Source: Macrostomum hystrix
Lineage: Eukaryota; Platyhelminthes; Macrostomidae
Assembly (NCBI GenBank): GCA_950097015.1
Contig: CATNEN010000005.1
Coordinates: 3,463,501 to 3,527,500, forward strand
DNA length: 64,000 bases
Reading direction: 5' to 3'
Below, piece after piece: positions 24,940 to 40,215 of the stretch (within the stretch, counting starts at the first letter, position 1; the number at the start of each line of letters is the position of its first letter). The position numbers were made by a program, and so were the translations under genes. The notes under the pieces are model-generated. The model saw nothing but the letters and a program-made list of their open reading frames with translations, made no database searches and had not been told where the DNA came from.

Positions 24940-25090
24940 ATTCTGTCCCAGTCTTCATCAGCATCTCCTCTGCCACCAATATCTATCCCAGTCTTCATCA
25001 GCATCTATTCTGCCACCAATATCTGTCCCAGTCTTCATCAGCATCTCCTCTGCCACCAATATCTGTCCTAGTCTTCATCAGCATCTGCTC
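24940..25090. repeat. Tandem repeat, 40-bp unit, about four copies
   Basis: Units containing gtcttcatcagcatctcctc and tgccaccaatatctgtccca just downstream of the GCLM stop, probably within its 3'UTR. Confidence 0.9.
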
Positions 25091-25099
25091 CTCTAACCA

Positions 25100-27500
25100 T
25101 GTAACTGTCCTGTTTTCACAGTTCAGAATAGATCTATATTATTGTTCTTCTAGTAAGTTATTCAGGATTGTTTTGACAGTAAAACAGCCAAGGCCATGTT
25201 GCCTTTCAAAGCTGGTTAACTAAAACAAATGATACTTATATTAGCATAAGTTTTGCCTCCACGTGTCCAATGATATGTACGAAAGGTACTGAAATGTATT
25301 TTTTCAAAACAGAATAGCGAATTCTCTCTGCAGCCATCGGTATGCAAGTTTTAGCTCGTATTTATTCACTTTAAGGCACGTGGCGGCAGCTTAAGCAAGT
25401 AAATAAAAGACTTGTAGCAATATTTTTCTCTTTAATCGCTTGAAATATTTTCATACTGTCCTACTGCACTTTGTAGGAGTGAGATTTTTTAGTTTTTTTT
25501 TCAAATGATATATGTGCAGGCACACTACTGACAGTAGCTTCATGTCTTCTTTAAATAGCTACATATTTTATCGTTCATAAACTTATAACAGATGTTTCCA
25601 GCAATATCCCAGGTACTTTAGCTAGCGATTAAAATAGATTCCAGATGAAATGCTTTGGTAGGGCGGTCCTACCCGGCTTCATTTCCGATTATTCAATAAA
25701 CTTCTATTTCCAAGCATTTCTCTTTCCGATGCTCGATTATGTGAAGACTACTTTTTATTAGAATCGTATTTTCCTATACGAACATTATTGATCTTATGTG
25801 GCTTAGTTTTCAATGGATCAATATCTTTCAGTTCTGTTTTGTTTGGCAGGACTCGCGAATAATATTTTTTCTTATTGCAATCCAGATAATTTTTTGTATT
25901 CGATTGCTTTATCACTTAAACGCGCGCCAAAGCATTATAACAAAACGTGCGCTTATTCAAATAAAGAAGACATTTTCTTTTAATGTTTTCTATTATAAAC
26001 GAACTATATACAGTGAGTTCTATTTCAACTCCATAAATGGAAATAAAGTTCATGGTTTGAGAAAAAATGTTTAATAATTTTGTCTTTTTTTATCTTTTAA
26101 TTTAGATGTTGCTTGGCCTGGTAAATTCTTTATCGTATGAATAATTTTTTTAACAGTTTAAAAAACGTTTTGAAAAAAATATATAAGGTCAAAGTTATAG
26201 CTTTTTTCTTATCAAGTTTTAAATTTGAACTGTACAATATCAATTCGAAAACCTGCTAAAATGCACTCAAATAGATAACAAGTGTGATTAGAAGCACTAT
26301 GACACACCCGCTGGTAGCACGTGGATCTGGTTGTCATAGAAACTGTAGTTAAGAATCTAGAATTTTAGTCTAGGAAGTTTTTGCTTCGAGATGACACTGT
26401 GCAAACTTCATAAAAATGTCCGTTTCCATAGTGACTGCGACAAGGCTATGTGCACTAAGAGAAAGGACGAAATCTTCTGAATCCAGTGTTTTTGTTAAGA
26501 CTTAAGAGTAAAGCCAATATTTTTCACGACAAATTTTTTAATTCATTTTTCCATTTCAATGTGTCGTGAAACCACTTCAAGTAAACCCGACGTAAAATAC
26601 AGCTAATGTTTAGTACAGATCATTAAATTTACTAACACGCATTGCAGACACTACTGTAAGCAGTAGAGAAAATGAAAGTTTGACGTAACTCTTACTTCTC
26701 TGCTGGGACAAAAAACTAATCGCGATGAAATCTTCTCTAAACGCGGATTATAGTTCAAATTCACACTGGCTTAACGCGCCTTCGGATATATTTATAGATT
26801 TACTTTATTATAGATAAAATTTTTATTTGAAGAAAAAACGACCACACGGTTTCGTCAAACTCAGACTATAGGTAGTAAATTAAGGAATATTTGCATCAAG
26901 AAATTAATATTTTAATGAAACAAACAACTAGGCATATTGACGTTGGGCTTGGAGAAGGGCAATGGGAAACGAGCACAAAATGATGAGCATGAATTAGTTT
27001 CGGGAATATTATGATTTGAGAGCTCTGATCTCAAATCGATTATGACACTCGGTGGGATGAAAATGTACTATAATTTTAAACAAATAAAGAAGACAGGAAA
27101 AAAACGGTAATAGCTAATGTCCTCAGAAGAAGCCGAACCCAAACAAAAAGAAAACTGAATTGACCTAAGAAACAATGGGAGCGGACTGGAAAAAATGCGC
27201 CATTAGCAGAACAGACACAAAACAGTTTATATAGTCTAGAGCTTAGATTTAGCCGAATGAATAATTATTCTTATCCGTACTATTGCTGCTGCTGCTGCTG
27301 TTGCTATACTGATGTTTTTGCTTTGTCTACAATTCGATACAGCTGTATTATCAGCTGATTTACTCGCAAATAAAACAGGTTGGCAATCTGGGAAAATTGC
27401 AAAAAAAAACGGTGACAGTAGGGAAATGACAAAGTAGGGAAATTTTAATGGCCACAGAGGTAAAGTATTTTTTGTTAGACCATGTTAACTATTATTTAAT
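25100..27500. other. AT-rich intergenic sequence between GCLM and BiP
   Basis: No gene recognised. A short (gct)n run lies near 27285-27302. The right edge should include the BiP 3'UTR; on the minus strand an attaaa near 27497 is a possible polyadenylation signal. Confidence 0.5.
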
Positions 27501-27863
27501 AATTTTAAGATCTAACGAGAGAGAAGAGGCCACTCAATGACTGGCAATAGAGTACAAATAAAAAGACAAAAAACACTGCATATCACTGCGTACGGTACGG
27601 TTGATTTTCGCCTGTGTGTGTGTATGCGAATAGTTGCTTTTCATTCCAATGCGGGCCAATATGAATATGAATGAATTTTCGAACGAAAAAAAGAGAAGAG
27701 AGCATCCGACACACTGTAGAAGGAAACAAGCAAGATTCAAAAAAGCAAAACAAACAAACACACAAACACAGACAATGAGACAGATGGAAATCGAACTGAA
27801 GCCTTTACTCTCGCTTATTGCAGAGATCGTCTTATTGCTAACAGTCTTCAAGGTTGCACACTT

Positions 27864-30498
<2,635 letters not shown>

Positions 30499-31560
30499 GA
30501 TCTGAAACTGTTTAATTTATACAGATGAGTATAAAAAGAAAATGTTGTAATTATCAGCAAAAATATGCTTTACATTAAAAGCTACTCTAAAAAAATATGC
30601 AATAGTATATATTTTCATGATAGCATTGAAAATTACCTAATTTAAGCTCTTTGCATAATGCATAACACAAGCTAGACTAGGTAATAGAATGTAAAAAATA
30701 GTCTACAAATTTTTGTTGTTAAATTAAACTTTATATTTACTTTTTTATATACTCTTTTACTTATTTTAATATAGGCTTGAATTTTTTCAGAGACGAAATA
30801 AGCAACTATAGCTAGCTTAAATACAAAAGAAACAACAAATACTTAAAATGACTATAACTAGCTACTTTTATTATAATTAGCTTGTTAAATAGTTTTTTTA
30901 AATATAATTCTGCACAAATAAACTATATTGGCAATATATCTATTTCTCTTGTCTCAAGCTTAATAGTCAGAAATGCTAGAACTAGGCCAAACTAGGCCTA
31001 GCAAAAAATAAATACATTAGGCTGATGTCTTAGCTAGTACAAAATGTAAGTCAATAGGCCTAGTTCCTAACATACTAGAGCCAAAAGCAAAACGAAGAAA
31101 TGAATAATAATTTTGCTAAATAGGATATTTAAGGATAGTCAGCTAGGTATCAATCCCTGTTACATGTGCTAGCTAGCTCGCTCATATAGCTATATAGCTA
31201 AACATGGACATGGCTAGGTAGGTATGTCGGACTATTAGTAGACAAAAGGAAAAACCATGCTAAACAGATGGCTTTTGATGCACTCTACAGTTCTTGACAG
31301 CTGGATTTTAATGTAGCGATCAGAGCGATTGTAGATAATGTGGCAAGAGCCATGAGGCAGACTGGCTGTGGCTAGGACCGAGTTGCAGGTCGCAGAACAG
31401 GACTGCTGTGGTACTGACAGTGAGTCACAGGTACTGCAAGTCTGAAATGACTCTTTCTAGACAGGACAAGTCTTAAACTTCTTTGATTTAGCAGATTTTG
31501 CTACTTCAGCTGCAATAAATAAAATATGTGTCTTCAGGCAAATGCCACCTTATATTTCAC
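30499..31560 (-). other. BiP 5' leader with a probable leader intron
   Basis: The minus strand reads ...aaacag and tttcag just before the ATG at 30498, two possible acceptors. The TATA-like box and ER stress element sit more than 1 kb upstream. The simplest reading is a non-coding first exon near 31500-31560 and a roughly 1-kb intron in the 5'UTR. No coding sequence seen here. Confidence 0.5.
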
Positions 31561-31589
31561 AGCTTCGACAAGAAAAAGAGGAGCACAGC

Positions 31590-31599
31590 TTTATAAAGC
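31590..31599 (-). promoter_or_regulatory. TATA-like box of BiP
   Basis: gctttataaagc, a perfect palindrome, lies about 100 bp downstream (in minus-strand direction) of the ER stress element, in the right place for a core promoter. Confidence 0.5.
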
Positions 31600-31687
31600 A
31601 GTCGCAATCTGCTTGGCTAAGCTCAATTCACACTAAAAGACTGCACAATTCAAATTGGCGCGAAAACCAACTTTAACATTTTTATGT

Positions 31688-31718
31688 TGACGTGTCGCTC
31701 GTGGTGCGCTGCTATTGG
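31688..31718 (-). promoter_or_regulatory. ER stress response element (ERSE) of BiP
   Basis: On the minus strand CCAAT is followed after exactly nine bases by CCACG (plus strand CGTGG 31700-31704 and ATTGG 31714-31718), the exact ERSE layout bound by NF-Y with ATF6 or XBP1. A TGACGTG core (31688-31694 on the plus strand), close to the ATF6/UPRE site, adjoins it. Confidence 0.82.
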
Positions 31719-31799
31719 CTGGCATTTCTCAGAAAGACAGTTCATGACGTTTTCATACCAGCATTTTTTCTAAATTTATACCTCAACCACTCGTTACCC

Positions 31800-32160
31800 T
31801 ACTGAAAGTAAAAATATGGAGATTATACTAAGAAAAGAGTAAGCAGCATTATTTTTATACGAAAATGTAAAATCTTTTCTTTCACATACAAAATTGCTAT
31901 ACCCATTTTTGCATTCGTATTTCATAAATTAAAATTAAAAAAATTAATAAAGTGCTTCACATAATAGATACGTTAGTTAAAGCGCCAGAAATGGGCAGCT
32001 TTTTTTGCAAATCTACACAATATAATCTGCTTGTTTTACATACTCTTATACGTTGTCAGATGAGAGAATTACTCTCACCTACTAGGTTACAATGAGCAAT
32101 GACAAGAGCATCATTGTTGCTGCTTATAAACATACGTTTATCTAATGGCTTAAAAGTAAT
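31800..32160. other. Intergenic sequence
   Basis: AT-rich, nothing recognised. Confidence 0.4.
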
Positions 32161-32164
32161 AAAC

Positions 32165-32560
32165 TACGAGGGCTGTCCCAAAACCCTGTCACTTTAATCG
32201 TATATTTTGTTCTGCAATGGTCCAAGTGATGTGAGAATTTTCACAGCCCAACCTGAATCCTATAGATGAGGACTCGAGCGATGGCTTACAGGCTGGATAT
32301 TCCACGATCAACACTTCATCGAAGCCTCACCAACTTGTTGATTAACTGCAAGTCTATGGTCATAACTCTGTTCCCTTTTTCGTCCATAACTTTAGCTTCC
32401 CTAGTCAGTTTTAAAAGATTAAAAGTTATTATATGTAATAATTTGATTAGAAATTTAATCATTTCAATAGCTTTAGTCAGCAAAAAATCGAGACCAAGCT
32501 TGTCATCCACTTTATTGTACGGACGTACGGTAAAGAAAATACAATAATACTGACACAATC
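32165..32560 (+). mobile_element. Degenerate Tc1/mariner-like transposon remnant
   Basis: It begins with tacgagggctgtcccaaaa, which resembles mariner-type terminal repeats. The frame at 32266 reads RTRAMAYRLDIPRSTLHRSL, a helix-turn-helix such as occurs at the start of mariner-like transposases. The rest is AT-rich and decayed, and no matching right terminal repeat was found. Confidence 0.4.
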
Positions 32561-33134
32561 AGGGCTAATCATGTCGTATTAGCTAATAAGTAGTATTTAG
32601 TGCGAAGTTGAAGCTGATTCTGCAGAGTTTATCAAAAATATTTTTTACAGATTAAATTATTAAATAATTAAAGAACTGCTGTGGACGCATAAAAACGCAT
32701 ATACCATCGCCAGATTAGACGGAATCATCAAATTAGTACCAATTTAGCACCTTGAACTTTCAAGAGAACTTCACAGATTTACGCAATTACAGTAGTGCAT
32801 AAGTGTTCCAATTTTCAAAAATTACCATGCAAAAAAGTGCGCGAGAAAAAAACAAAAAAGGAAACACAGCTGATATAAAATATTTTGGAAAATAGTAAGA
32901 ATCTGAAGTAAACAATGAAATCAGCTGATAGTTTGCCATTTATCTTACTTCTATTGAATAATTAGCTGAACTGCATGAAAAAAATATACGAATATTGCAT
33001 TTTGCATCGCAAGGCTTCAGATTTCAGATGAGTGGCTTTTTTAATCTAATATTATCACTTTTAAGCTTAAACTGAGGGTTAGAATGGTGACTATATAGCT
33101 CTGGTAAGAGAAGCTTGTACATATAGGGATTTGA

Positions 33135-33720
33135 AAGGACTGTTGGTCAATCTGAGGATTTGGGATGTCGCTGCTTGATCTGAGGATTTGGGATGTCGCT
33201 GCTTGATCTGAGGATTTGGGATGGTTGCTGCTAGATCTGAGGATTTGGGATGGTCGCTGCTTGATCTGAGGATTTGGGATGGTTGCTGCTTGATCTGAGG
33301 ATTTGGGATGGTCGCAGCTTGATCTGAGGATTTGGGATGGTCGCTGCTTGCTCTGAGGATTTGGGATGGTTGCTACTTGAACTGAGGATTTGGGATGGTT
33401 GATGCTTGATCTGAGGATTTGGGATGGTTGCTACTTGATCTGAGGATTTGGGATGGTTGCTACTTGATCTGAGGATTTGGGATGGTCGCTGCTTGCTCTG
33501 AGGATTTGGGATGGTTGCTACTTGATCTGAGGATTTGGGATGGTTGCTACTTGATCTGAGGATTTGGGATGGTTGCTGCTTGATCTGAGGATTTAGGATG
33601 GTTGCTACTTGATCTGAGGATTTGGGATGGTCGCTGCTTGATCTGAGGATTTGGGATGGTTGCTGCTTGATCTGAGGATTTAGGATGGTTGCTACTTGAT
33701 CTGAGGATTTGGAAGGTGCC
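33135..33720. repeat. Minisatellite, 29-bp unit, about 20 copies
   Basis: Units of gatctgaggatttgggatgg plus ttgctactt (variants tcgctgctt), in the gap between the BiP promoter and the MFSD1 3' end. Confidence 0.96.
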
Positions 33721-34429
33721 TTCTTAATCTGAGAATTTTGAGGGTCTTAATTAGAACTCAGAATATCATTGATACTGAAGCAAGAAGCTTAGCGATTTAA
33801 TCGCTTGTTTAGAAAAAAATATTCCACAACAAAAAGAGCAGCTTCGAGAAACGCGAAAATCAAATTAACAGCAGCTGGCTTAAATCTCTATAGAGCACTG
33901 ATTTTAATTTACTCGTTGAAAATAAAGCCAATTATTACCACTTCGACTATAGCAGACAAATACTTGTAAATAGAGAAAGATTAACTCAATCATAGAAAGA
34001 AAAAGCAGATTTACAATGAAAGCTAGAAACTAAATCGGCGCACTGAGATCCTTGATTCATTTCTGCGACTACGTAAATTTATTTTAATACATATCAGTAG
34101 TAAGAAAAGTAAATAGCAGTCATAATAAAATACTTTGTTATATTGACGAGCGAATCATTTTAAGACAATCAATTTTAGTCTGACGGCAAGGAAAAACTTT
34201 TAATGTGCGTTTAAAATAATTTGAGATAATTGCTTAAATACAATTTATTTTTCCAGCTTTACGTATTTTTCTAATTGATTTAAACAAAAATTTATAATTT
34301 CCGTGCTCTTTCAGCTGAAAATTTTCCGTCACAGTTCTGCAGTGTTAAAAAATCAGCAAATCGTATTTTAGTGTTTCTTTAACTGAATTGCAAAGAAAAA
34401 ACTCGCTTTTAAAAAGACAAAACGTCAAC
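33721..34429. other. Intergenic sequence and MFSD1 3' flank
   Basis: AT-rich, no gene seen. It should contain the MFSD1 3'UTR. Confidence 0.45.
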
Positions 34430-37400
34430 TCAATCATCCCTACAGGCGGCGGCATCGGCGGCCGCTTTCTCCATTTCTTCCAGACGGCGCCTTTCAGCTG
34501 CGGATCGATTTAAAACACCATTCATGCGCTTCAGATCCCACAGGTAGATTACGGAACAGAAGATCAAGGTGAGACAGAGCCACATTAGAAAGAAGACTTC
34601 TAGCATTAGGTAGCCCTTAGAGTCAACAATGGCTCCAGTGGCAATATTGACGCAGGCTAAGCCAAGGTTCTGCACAGATTGCATAATACCATAGGCTGTG
34701 CCCAGCATTTTAGCTGGCACACAATAGGATACCAACGGCCACAATGACGATGCCAAGATGCTGTAGCTAATGCCGAACCAAACCATCAGGGCGTAGGGAT
34801 TGAGAGTGTAGGTGAATGCCAGACAGGCGTGACAGCCAAGCGTCATGGCAACGCCCAGCATAACCCAGAACAGATTGCGACCAGTTCTGTCAATTAGAAA
34901 GCCGCAGACTGGGCTAGCAAAGGCGCTAACAATGTAGGGCACACTGACAACAGCGTCTGAGGCGTCAGGCGTCATTTGATAGCGCCTAAGGAAGAACACT
35001 TCGCCAAGGCTGATAAATGGGAACACTGTGACGTAGAAGCATACACAGATTGCGCACAGTAGCCAGATAGACACTGGGAATTGGGAGATGTCTCTCAATT
35101 CGATCTTTTCTCCTGTTGCAGCGGCCTAGTTTTATTTAGGGAGAAAAAAATTATTAACTGAGATCTATGAATAAGTATGGGCGACTTACACGGGATATTT
35201 CATCTGATAAGGGACTGAGGGACAATATTAAACCAGCTGAGTGAATTGTCTCAAAACAGCTAAGGGATTATCTCAAACCAGCTAAGGGATAATCTCAAAC
35301 CAGCTAAGGGATTATCTCAAACCAGCTAAGGGATAATCTCAAACCAGCTAGGGTATTATCTCAAACCAGCTAGGGTATTATCTCAAACCAGCTAAGGGAT
35401 AATCTCAAACCAGCTAAGGGATTATCTCAAACCAGCTAAGGGATAATCTCAAACCAGCTAAGGGATAATCTCAAACCAGCTAGGGTACTATCTCAAACCA
35501 GCTAAGGGATAATCTCAAACCAGCTAAGGTATTATCTCAAACCAGCTAGGGTATTATCTCAAACCAGCTAATGGGATTTTCTTAACCAGCTTAGGGATAA
35601 TCTCAAACCAGCTAAGAGATAATATTAAACTAGCAGAGGGGAAACTCTTAAATGAACTGAAGGGATAATCTTAATCAAGTTTAAAGGACAAATAATACGA
35701 ATCAAAAGCAATGTCGCATCACCTCCTGTCTAAGCATGCGCTTAGCCCGTCGATCGATAAAGCCCAGCAGTACAGTGCAGATGACAGAGAATAGGCAGGT
35801 GCTAGAAGCAATCAACAATACAACTCCCATGTGATGCGTGGGCGTCAAATCCTTAAAAATATGCGATTTGTATATAGGCTGCATGACATTCATATTAACG
35901 GTGCTACCAATACGGGACATGCTGAGCAGGATGCCAAACACCATGTTGAGCTCGCGTCCAAAGAACCAGGATGTTGCATAGGCATTCTGAGCAACGGCCA
36001 AACTTTCGCCTCCAATGCCAAACAGGAACCTGGCTAGGTACATGACCCAGAGACTATTATTAAAAGCGCCCAGAGCGAACACAAGTTGGCCAACTAGACA
36101 GAAAGAGGCGAATATGAAAGCACCCAGCCTGATGCCAAACACACGGTCGATAAGGAATCCTCCAACCATGGCTAGAATAACATTAGGCCAAGAGTACCAA
36201 GAGTACAGGGCCGAATACTGGCCAGTTGTTAAGCCCAGCTTTTCAATGAACAAATCCTGCAACGCGGCCGGATTGTCATAGCAGAAATAGGAGCCAAATG
36301 ATAGAAAACACATCACAGACAGGGCTAGGTAGCGGTGTAGACTATTCTTTGGGTTGCAGCATTTCTCAGGTTGGCAGCCTTTGAATAAAAAAATAAAAAG
36401 ATGTTTACTGCAAGCAAGGCCATAGGCCAAGGACATAGCAAGGCCATGTTAGTAGCACAAATCCTTACAAGATAGAATTAAAGATAGTCTATCAAAGTCC
36501 CTCAAAAAATCTAGAGAAATGTATATGCACAATAATTATTATATACTGAAATGCTTTAATAATGTAAAAAATAACTAGTAATTATAACATCACATAACTT
36601 CTTTATTTCTTATTTCTTTTCTTCAAAAAACTAGAAGATACACACTTATAAAATGGGCACAAAAATTGAAGTACATAATATTATAAGTTCTTAATGTTCT
36701 TTTATGAATTATGAATACATTGTACAGAGATAAACAAGTACAGTTCAGGCATAAATAGCTTTTGAACTGTATAATGTATTGATGTCATACAGTATGACAA
36801 TTAAAAAACTGAGTGAATAGATGCCATGCACAAAAAATAGGATGAAAAGCTGCTCTGCCACACAAGTGCTCTGAATATTTAAACTAGGTCTAGACTGATA
36901 CAATAATGTCAATAAAATTCGTTTTAACAGGTAAATAAAACATTAAAAAGAACAGTAGAAAAGTACTAGCAACTGGGACCCCCTTTGGGGGAAGAAGATC
37001 AGGCTTAAAAGCCCCGAGAAGAATATAAATTTTAAATATGCAACTTCACAACTTGATAGATCACTTAGATGCTTTTCCCTAGATGGATCAGGATTTTCCA
37101 TCGAGAATTCATGCTTCCCCTTCAATAATTTGTGCTTTTACTTGATAACTTTTTATTCCCTTTAATATTTTCACACTTTTCCTTTTGATAATTCATGCTT
37201 TCGCCTAAATAATTAGTCCTTTCCCATCAATAATTCATGATTTGCCTTGATAATTTAGGCTTGATAATCCATGCTCCCTCTACAATAATTCATGATTTCC
37301 ATTCTATAATTTGTGCCTTCACTTAATAACTTATTCTTCCCCTTAATATATTACGCTTTCCCTTTTGATAATTCATGTTCTCCATTGATAATTGATACCC

Positions 37401-40215
37401 CCTGATAACTCACACTTTCCTTTAATAATTTATGCTTTCCCCTTGATAAATCAGGCTTCACCTCAATATTTAATTCTTCCCCTCAAAATCTAATGCTTTT
37501 CCCTTGATAAATCATGTTTTCCCTTCCATAATTCATGGTTCTTTCTTGGTAATTCATGGTACTCCCTCAATATATCAATTTGCAGACATAACAACATATT
37601 CTTCCCCTTGATAATTTATTCTACTCACTTGATATATCCAGTTTTCTCTCAATAACTCATGCTCCCTCTACAATAATTGCTGCTACCCCCTTGTTAATTC
37701 ATTCTTTTCCTAAGATGAATCATGCTTTTCCCTTGATAATTCATACTTTCCCCTCAATATATCATGCTTTTTCATTGATAATTCATGCTGCCCCTTGATA
37801 ATATGTTTTTCTTTAAAATTCATACTAGGCCTATTTCATCAAAAATACTTGCTTTCTATTTGATACTATATTCTTCCACTTGATAATTCACATTTCTTCC
37901 ACAATAATCCATGCTTTCCCCTAATAGATCCATGCTCCTTCTATGATAATTGATGCTTACCCCTTAATAATTTATACTTTACCTTCACTAAATCATGCTA
38001 CTTCCCTCAAAAATCAGTCTATCCTCTTGAAAAAGGTGGTATACCATCAAAGTATTATGTTATCCCCTAGAAATTTCATTCTTACTCTTGGAAATGTCAT
38101 GCTATCTCTTCAAGAAATCATGATACTCCCTAGATATATAATGTTTTCCCCATTATTGTTATTTACATGATATCTCATGCTGCTCAGCATTGATATTTAG
38201 CACTATATTATTATGTTTCATCTTTTCCTTTGAATTATTAATGCTTTCAAAATATAGAAAAAATAATGATCGCCACCATACATGTGCAAAACCCAAATTT
38301 TAGCCAGCCTTGCGACTTAGTTTTTGCTCTATTTACGACTTAGTTGGCTCTCATTTGCTCTATTTTTCTCTCCCCTTTTCCTCTTCTTCACACACTCTTT
38401 TTTTGTCCCTTGGTCCCCTTTGAGTTTTTTGCTCTTGGTTCATTGGTTTTTGTGACTTACCTTGCTTGGCTCTTGTTTCACCCGGCTGGTTTGGCCAGGT
38501 CGGCCGGTTCAGCCAGGTCGGACGGGTGTAGACCTAGCGCATGGATGATTGCCACCCTCCTTGGTTTTGAATCTAATAACAATTGTAACAATGCTCAGAG
38601 TAGTTCTCTTAAGATTAAAAAGAATGCAAAAAGCAATATATGCCCAAACAGCCTTTATTGAGTTTTAAATTTAATAACACTTTATGTTTTGCATGTGTTG
38701 CATTGTGCTTTGGAGCCACATTTTTGACACCCATGTCGCACATCCTCCGGTTTTGGACATTTATTTCAATAGGGTACTTGCAGCTATGCTCAAAATGTTA
38801 TCTTTGTTTTAGCATTGAATAACACTTAAAGCAGTGCTCAAAAATGTAAAAATGTGGAAGAAATACCTCTTTTAGCTGTGCTCAACATGTTTTTTCTTGT
38901 TCTGAATCTGATAAAATTTGCAGCAATGCTTAAAAATGCTCAATAGTTTTCATGAAAACTATGCTCCGTCACCGAAGCATGTGGTCCAGTCGCTTGCGTT
39001 AAAGCGAGAATGAGCTCCTCGTTCTGTTGTGTCAATTGATGCAGTTGATCACGGGCGCGTTCAAGCCGCAACTCAAGCTCCTCTCGCTCATGTTCACTCT
39101 TTCGAAGTTCTTCCTCAATAGTTTTGTTGGCACCATCTTGCTTAGCCAGTGCGACAACATAAGACGCACACTGCGGACACGGTTTAGGCGTTGGTACCTT
39201 GGGTAAATGAGCACATGTGGGCTCATGTCGCTTGGCCTCGGCATACGACTGATATGGACCCTTCCGAATGTGAGCCTCATATCGCGACCCGCGCAGTTTG
39301 TCGTCCGCCGTGACAACAAGAACGCGAGCACCGAGACTCGACTCCGCTGCCAATGGCGCCGGAGCCAGATCGACAATGCAGTCGTGGTCGACAGCCTGGT
39401 GGTTGCCCTTGGACACGAACTGGACAACCCAGAAGGTCTTTTGCCCAGAAGGCAAAAGAGCAAAAATAACAAGCCAAGGCCGAGATAGCTCGTACTGGCA
39501 AACAAACAGTCAATTATATATTTCGTACCAAAAATATAAGCTTTGTTTACTATGCCTGGTGGGCACAAAGAGGACGGACAAAGACATTTACAACTGTGCT
39601 AAAGGGCATAGCTGTGGCACAACTGGCACATTTGTTACAAGTGTGCCAAGTGTGCCAATTGGTTTCAATGGGCAATTATCGTACAAAAGGTTATTTGTGC
39701 CACTTGTGCCAAACAGGACAGACAAAGACAGTTATAACTGTGCAAAAGGGCATAGCTGTGGCACAACTGGCACATTTGTTACAAGTGTGCCAAGTGTGCC
39801 AATTGGTTTCAATGGGCAATTATTGTACTAAAGGTTATTTGTGCCACTTGTGCCAAACAGGACAGACAAAGACAGTTATAACTGTGCCAAAGGGCATATT
39901 TGTGGCACAACTGGCACACTTACTGTTTTTGAGAGGACATTTATTTTCGGTCGGGCATTTTTAGTATAATAAAGAAAACTTACACAGTTTATGTGACTGG
40001 GCCAATAATGCACATTAAAAATAACAACAGACTAAACATAATAGAAATGATAAAACTTATACATAAATAAAATACATTTTATATTGCAATAGGCCTAGAA
40101 TAAAACTCATTTTGCTTTACAACTTACCATCATATTCTTCTATGTTTTCAATTCGACTTTCATCCTCATTTTCAACACTTGAGCGAAGAAGTGGACTCCT
40201 TTCATTTTGATCCAT
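34430..40215 (-). CDS. MFSD1: Lysosomal dipeptide transporter MFSD1
   Basis: Major facilitator superfamily carrier of the lysosomal membrane; the vertebrate protein exports dipeptides and works with the glycoprotein GLMP. Three exons: 40128-40215 (ATG at 40215), 35723-36378 and 34430-35125, 1,440 nt, 479 residues (human 465). The junctions are phase 1 and phase 0. The isolated first exon encodes a cytosolic N-terminus with ERSPLL, a [DE]xxxL[LI] dileucine sorting signal like that known for MFSD1. Strong landmarks are FGSYFCYDNPAALQ, WYSWPNVILAMVGGFLIDR, FGIGGESLAVAQNAYA, SRIGSTVNMNVM, SPVCGFLIDRTG, LGTAYGIMQSVQNLG and GYLMLEVFF, covering both six-helix halves. Intron 1 is 3.7 kb, intron 2 holds a 22-bp minisatellite. 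Assignment is secure; substrate is inferred from the family. Confidence 0.94.
35210..35660. repeat. Minisatellite, 22-bp unit, in MFSD1 intron 2
   Basis: About 18 copies of ccagctaagggataatctca plus aa, decaying at both ends. Confidence 0.96.
37080..38170. repeat. Degenerate tandem repeat in MFSD1 intron 1
   Basis: An old array with a unit of roughly 25-30 bp around ttcccttgataattcatgct. Copies have many substitutions and length changes, unlike the clean arrays elsewhere, so it is probably much older or no longer homogenised. Confidence 0.8.
38940..39500 (-). CDS. Uncharacterised ORF inside MFSD1 intron 1
   Basis: An open frame on the MFSD1 strand, stop at 38940, open back to about 39508 with no convincing ATG upstream of the visible part. 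It reads TFWVVQFVSKGNHQAVDHDCIVDLA, then VLVVTADDKLRGSRYEAHIRKG, a CPQC pair, and a C-terminal stretch rich in E, R and L (EEELRKSEHEREELELRLER) that should form a coiled coil. It is more GC-rich than its surroundings. The N-terminal part recalls the small domain that precedes coiled coils in BEN-domain proteins (weak, from memory). It may be a nested gene, a retrocopy fragment or an alternative exon. Confidence 0.4.
   Translation of the reverse strand, partial: CQYELSRPWLVIFALLPSGQKTFWVVQFVSKGNHQAVDHDCIVDLAPAPLAAESSLGARVLVVTADDKLRGSRYEAHIRKGPYQSYAEAKRHEPTCAHLPKVPTPKPCPQCASYVVALAKQDGANKTIEEELRKSEHEREELELRLERARDQLHQLTQQNEELILALTQATGPHASVTEHSFHENY
39560..39935. repeat. Three tandem copies of a 144-bp unit
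   Basis: Landmark aagggcata recurs at about 39602, 39746 and 39890. Units carry gtgccaagtgtgccaattgg. 144 is a multiple of 3, so plus-strand frames stay open across it, but nothing supports translation. Confidence 0.92.
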
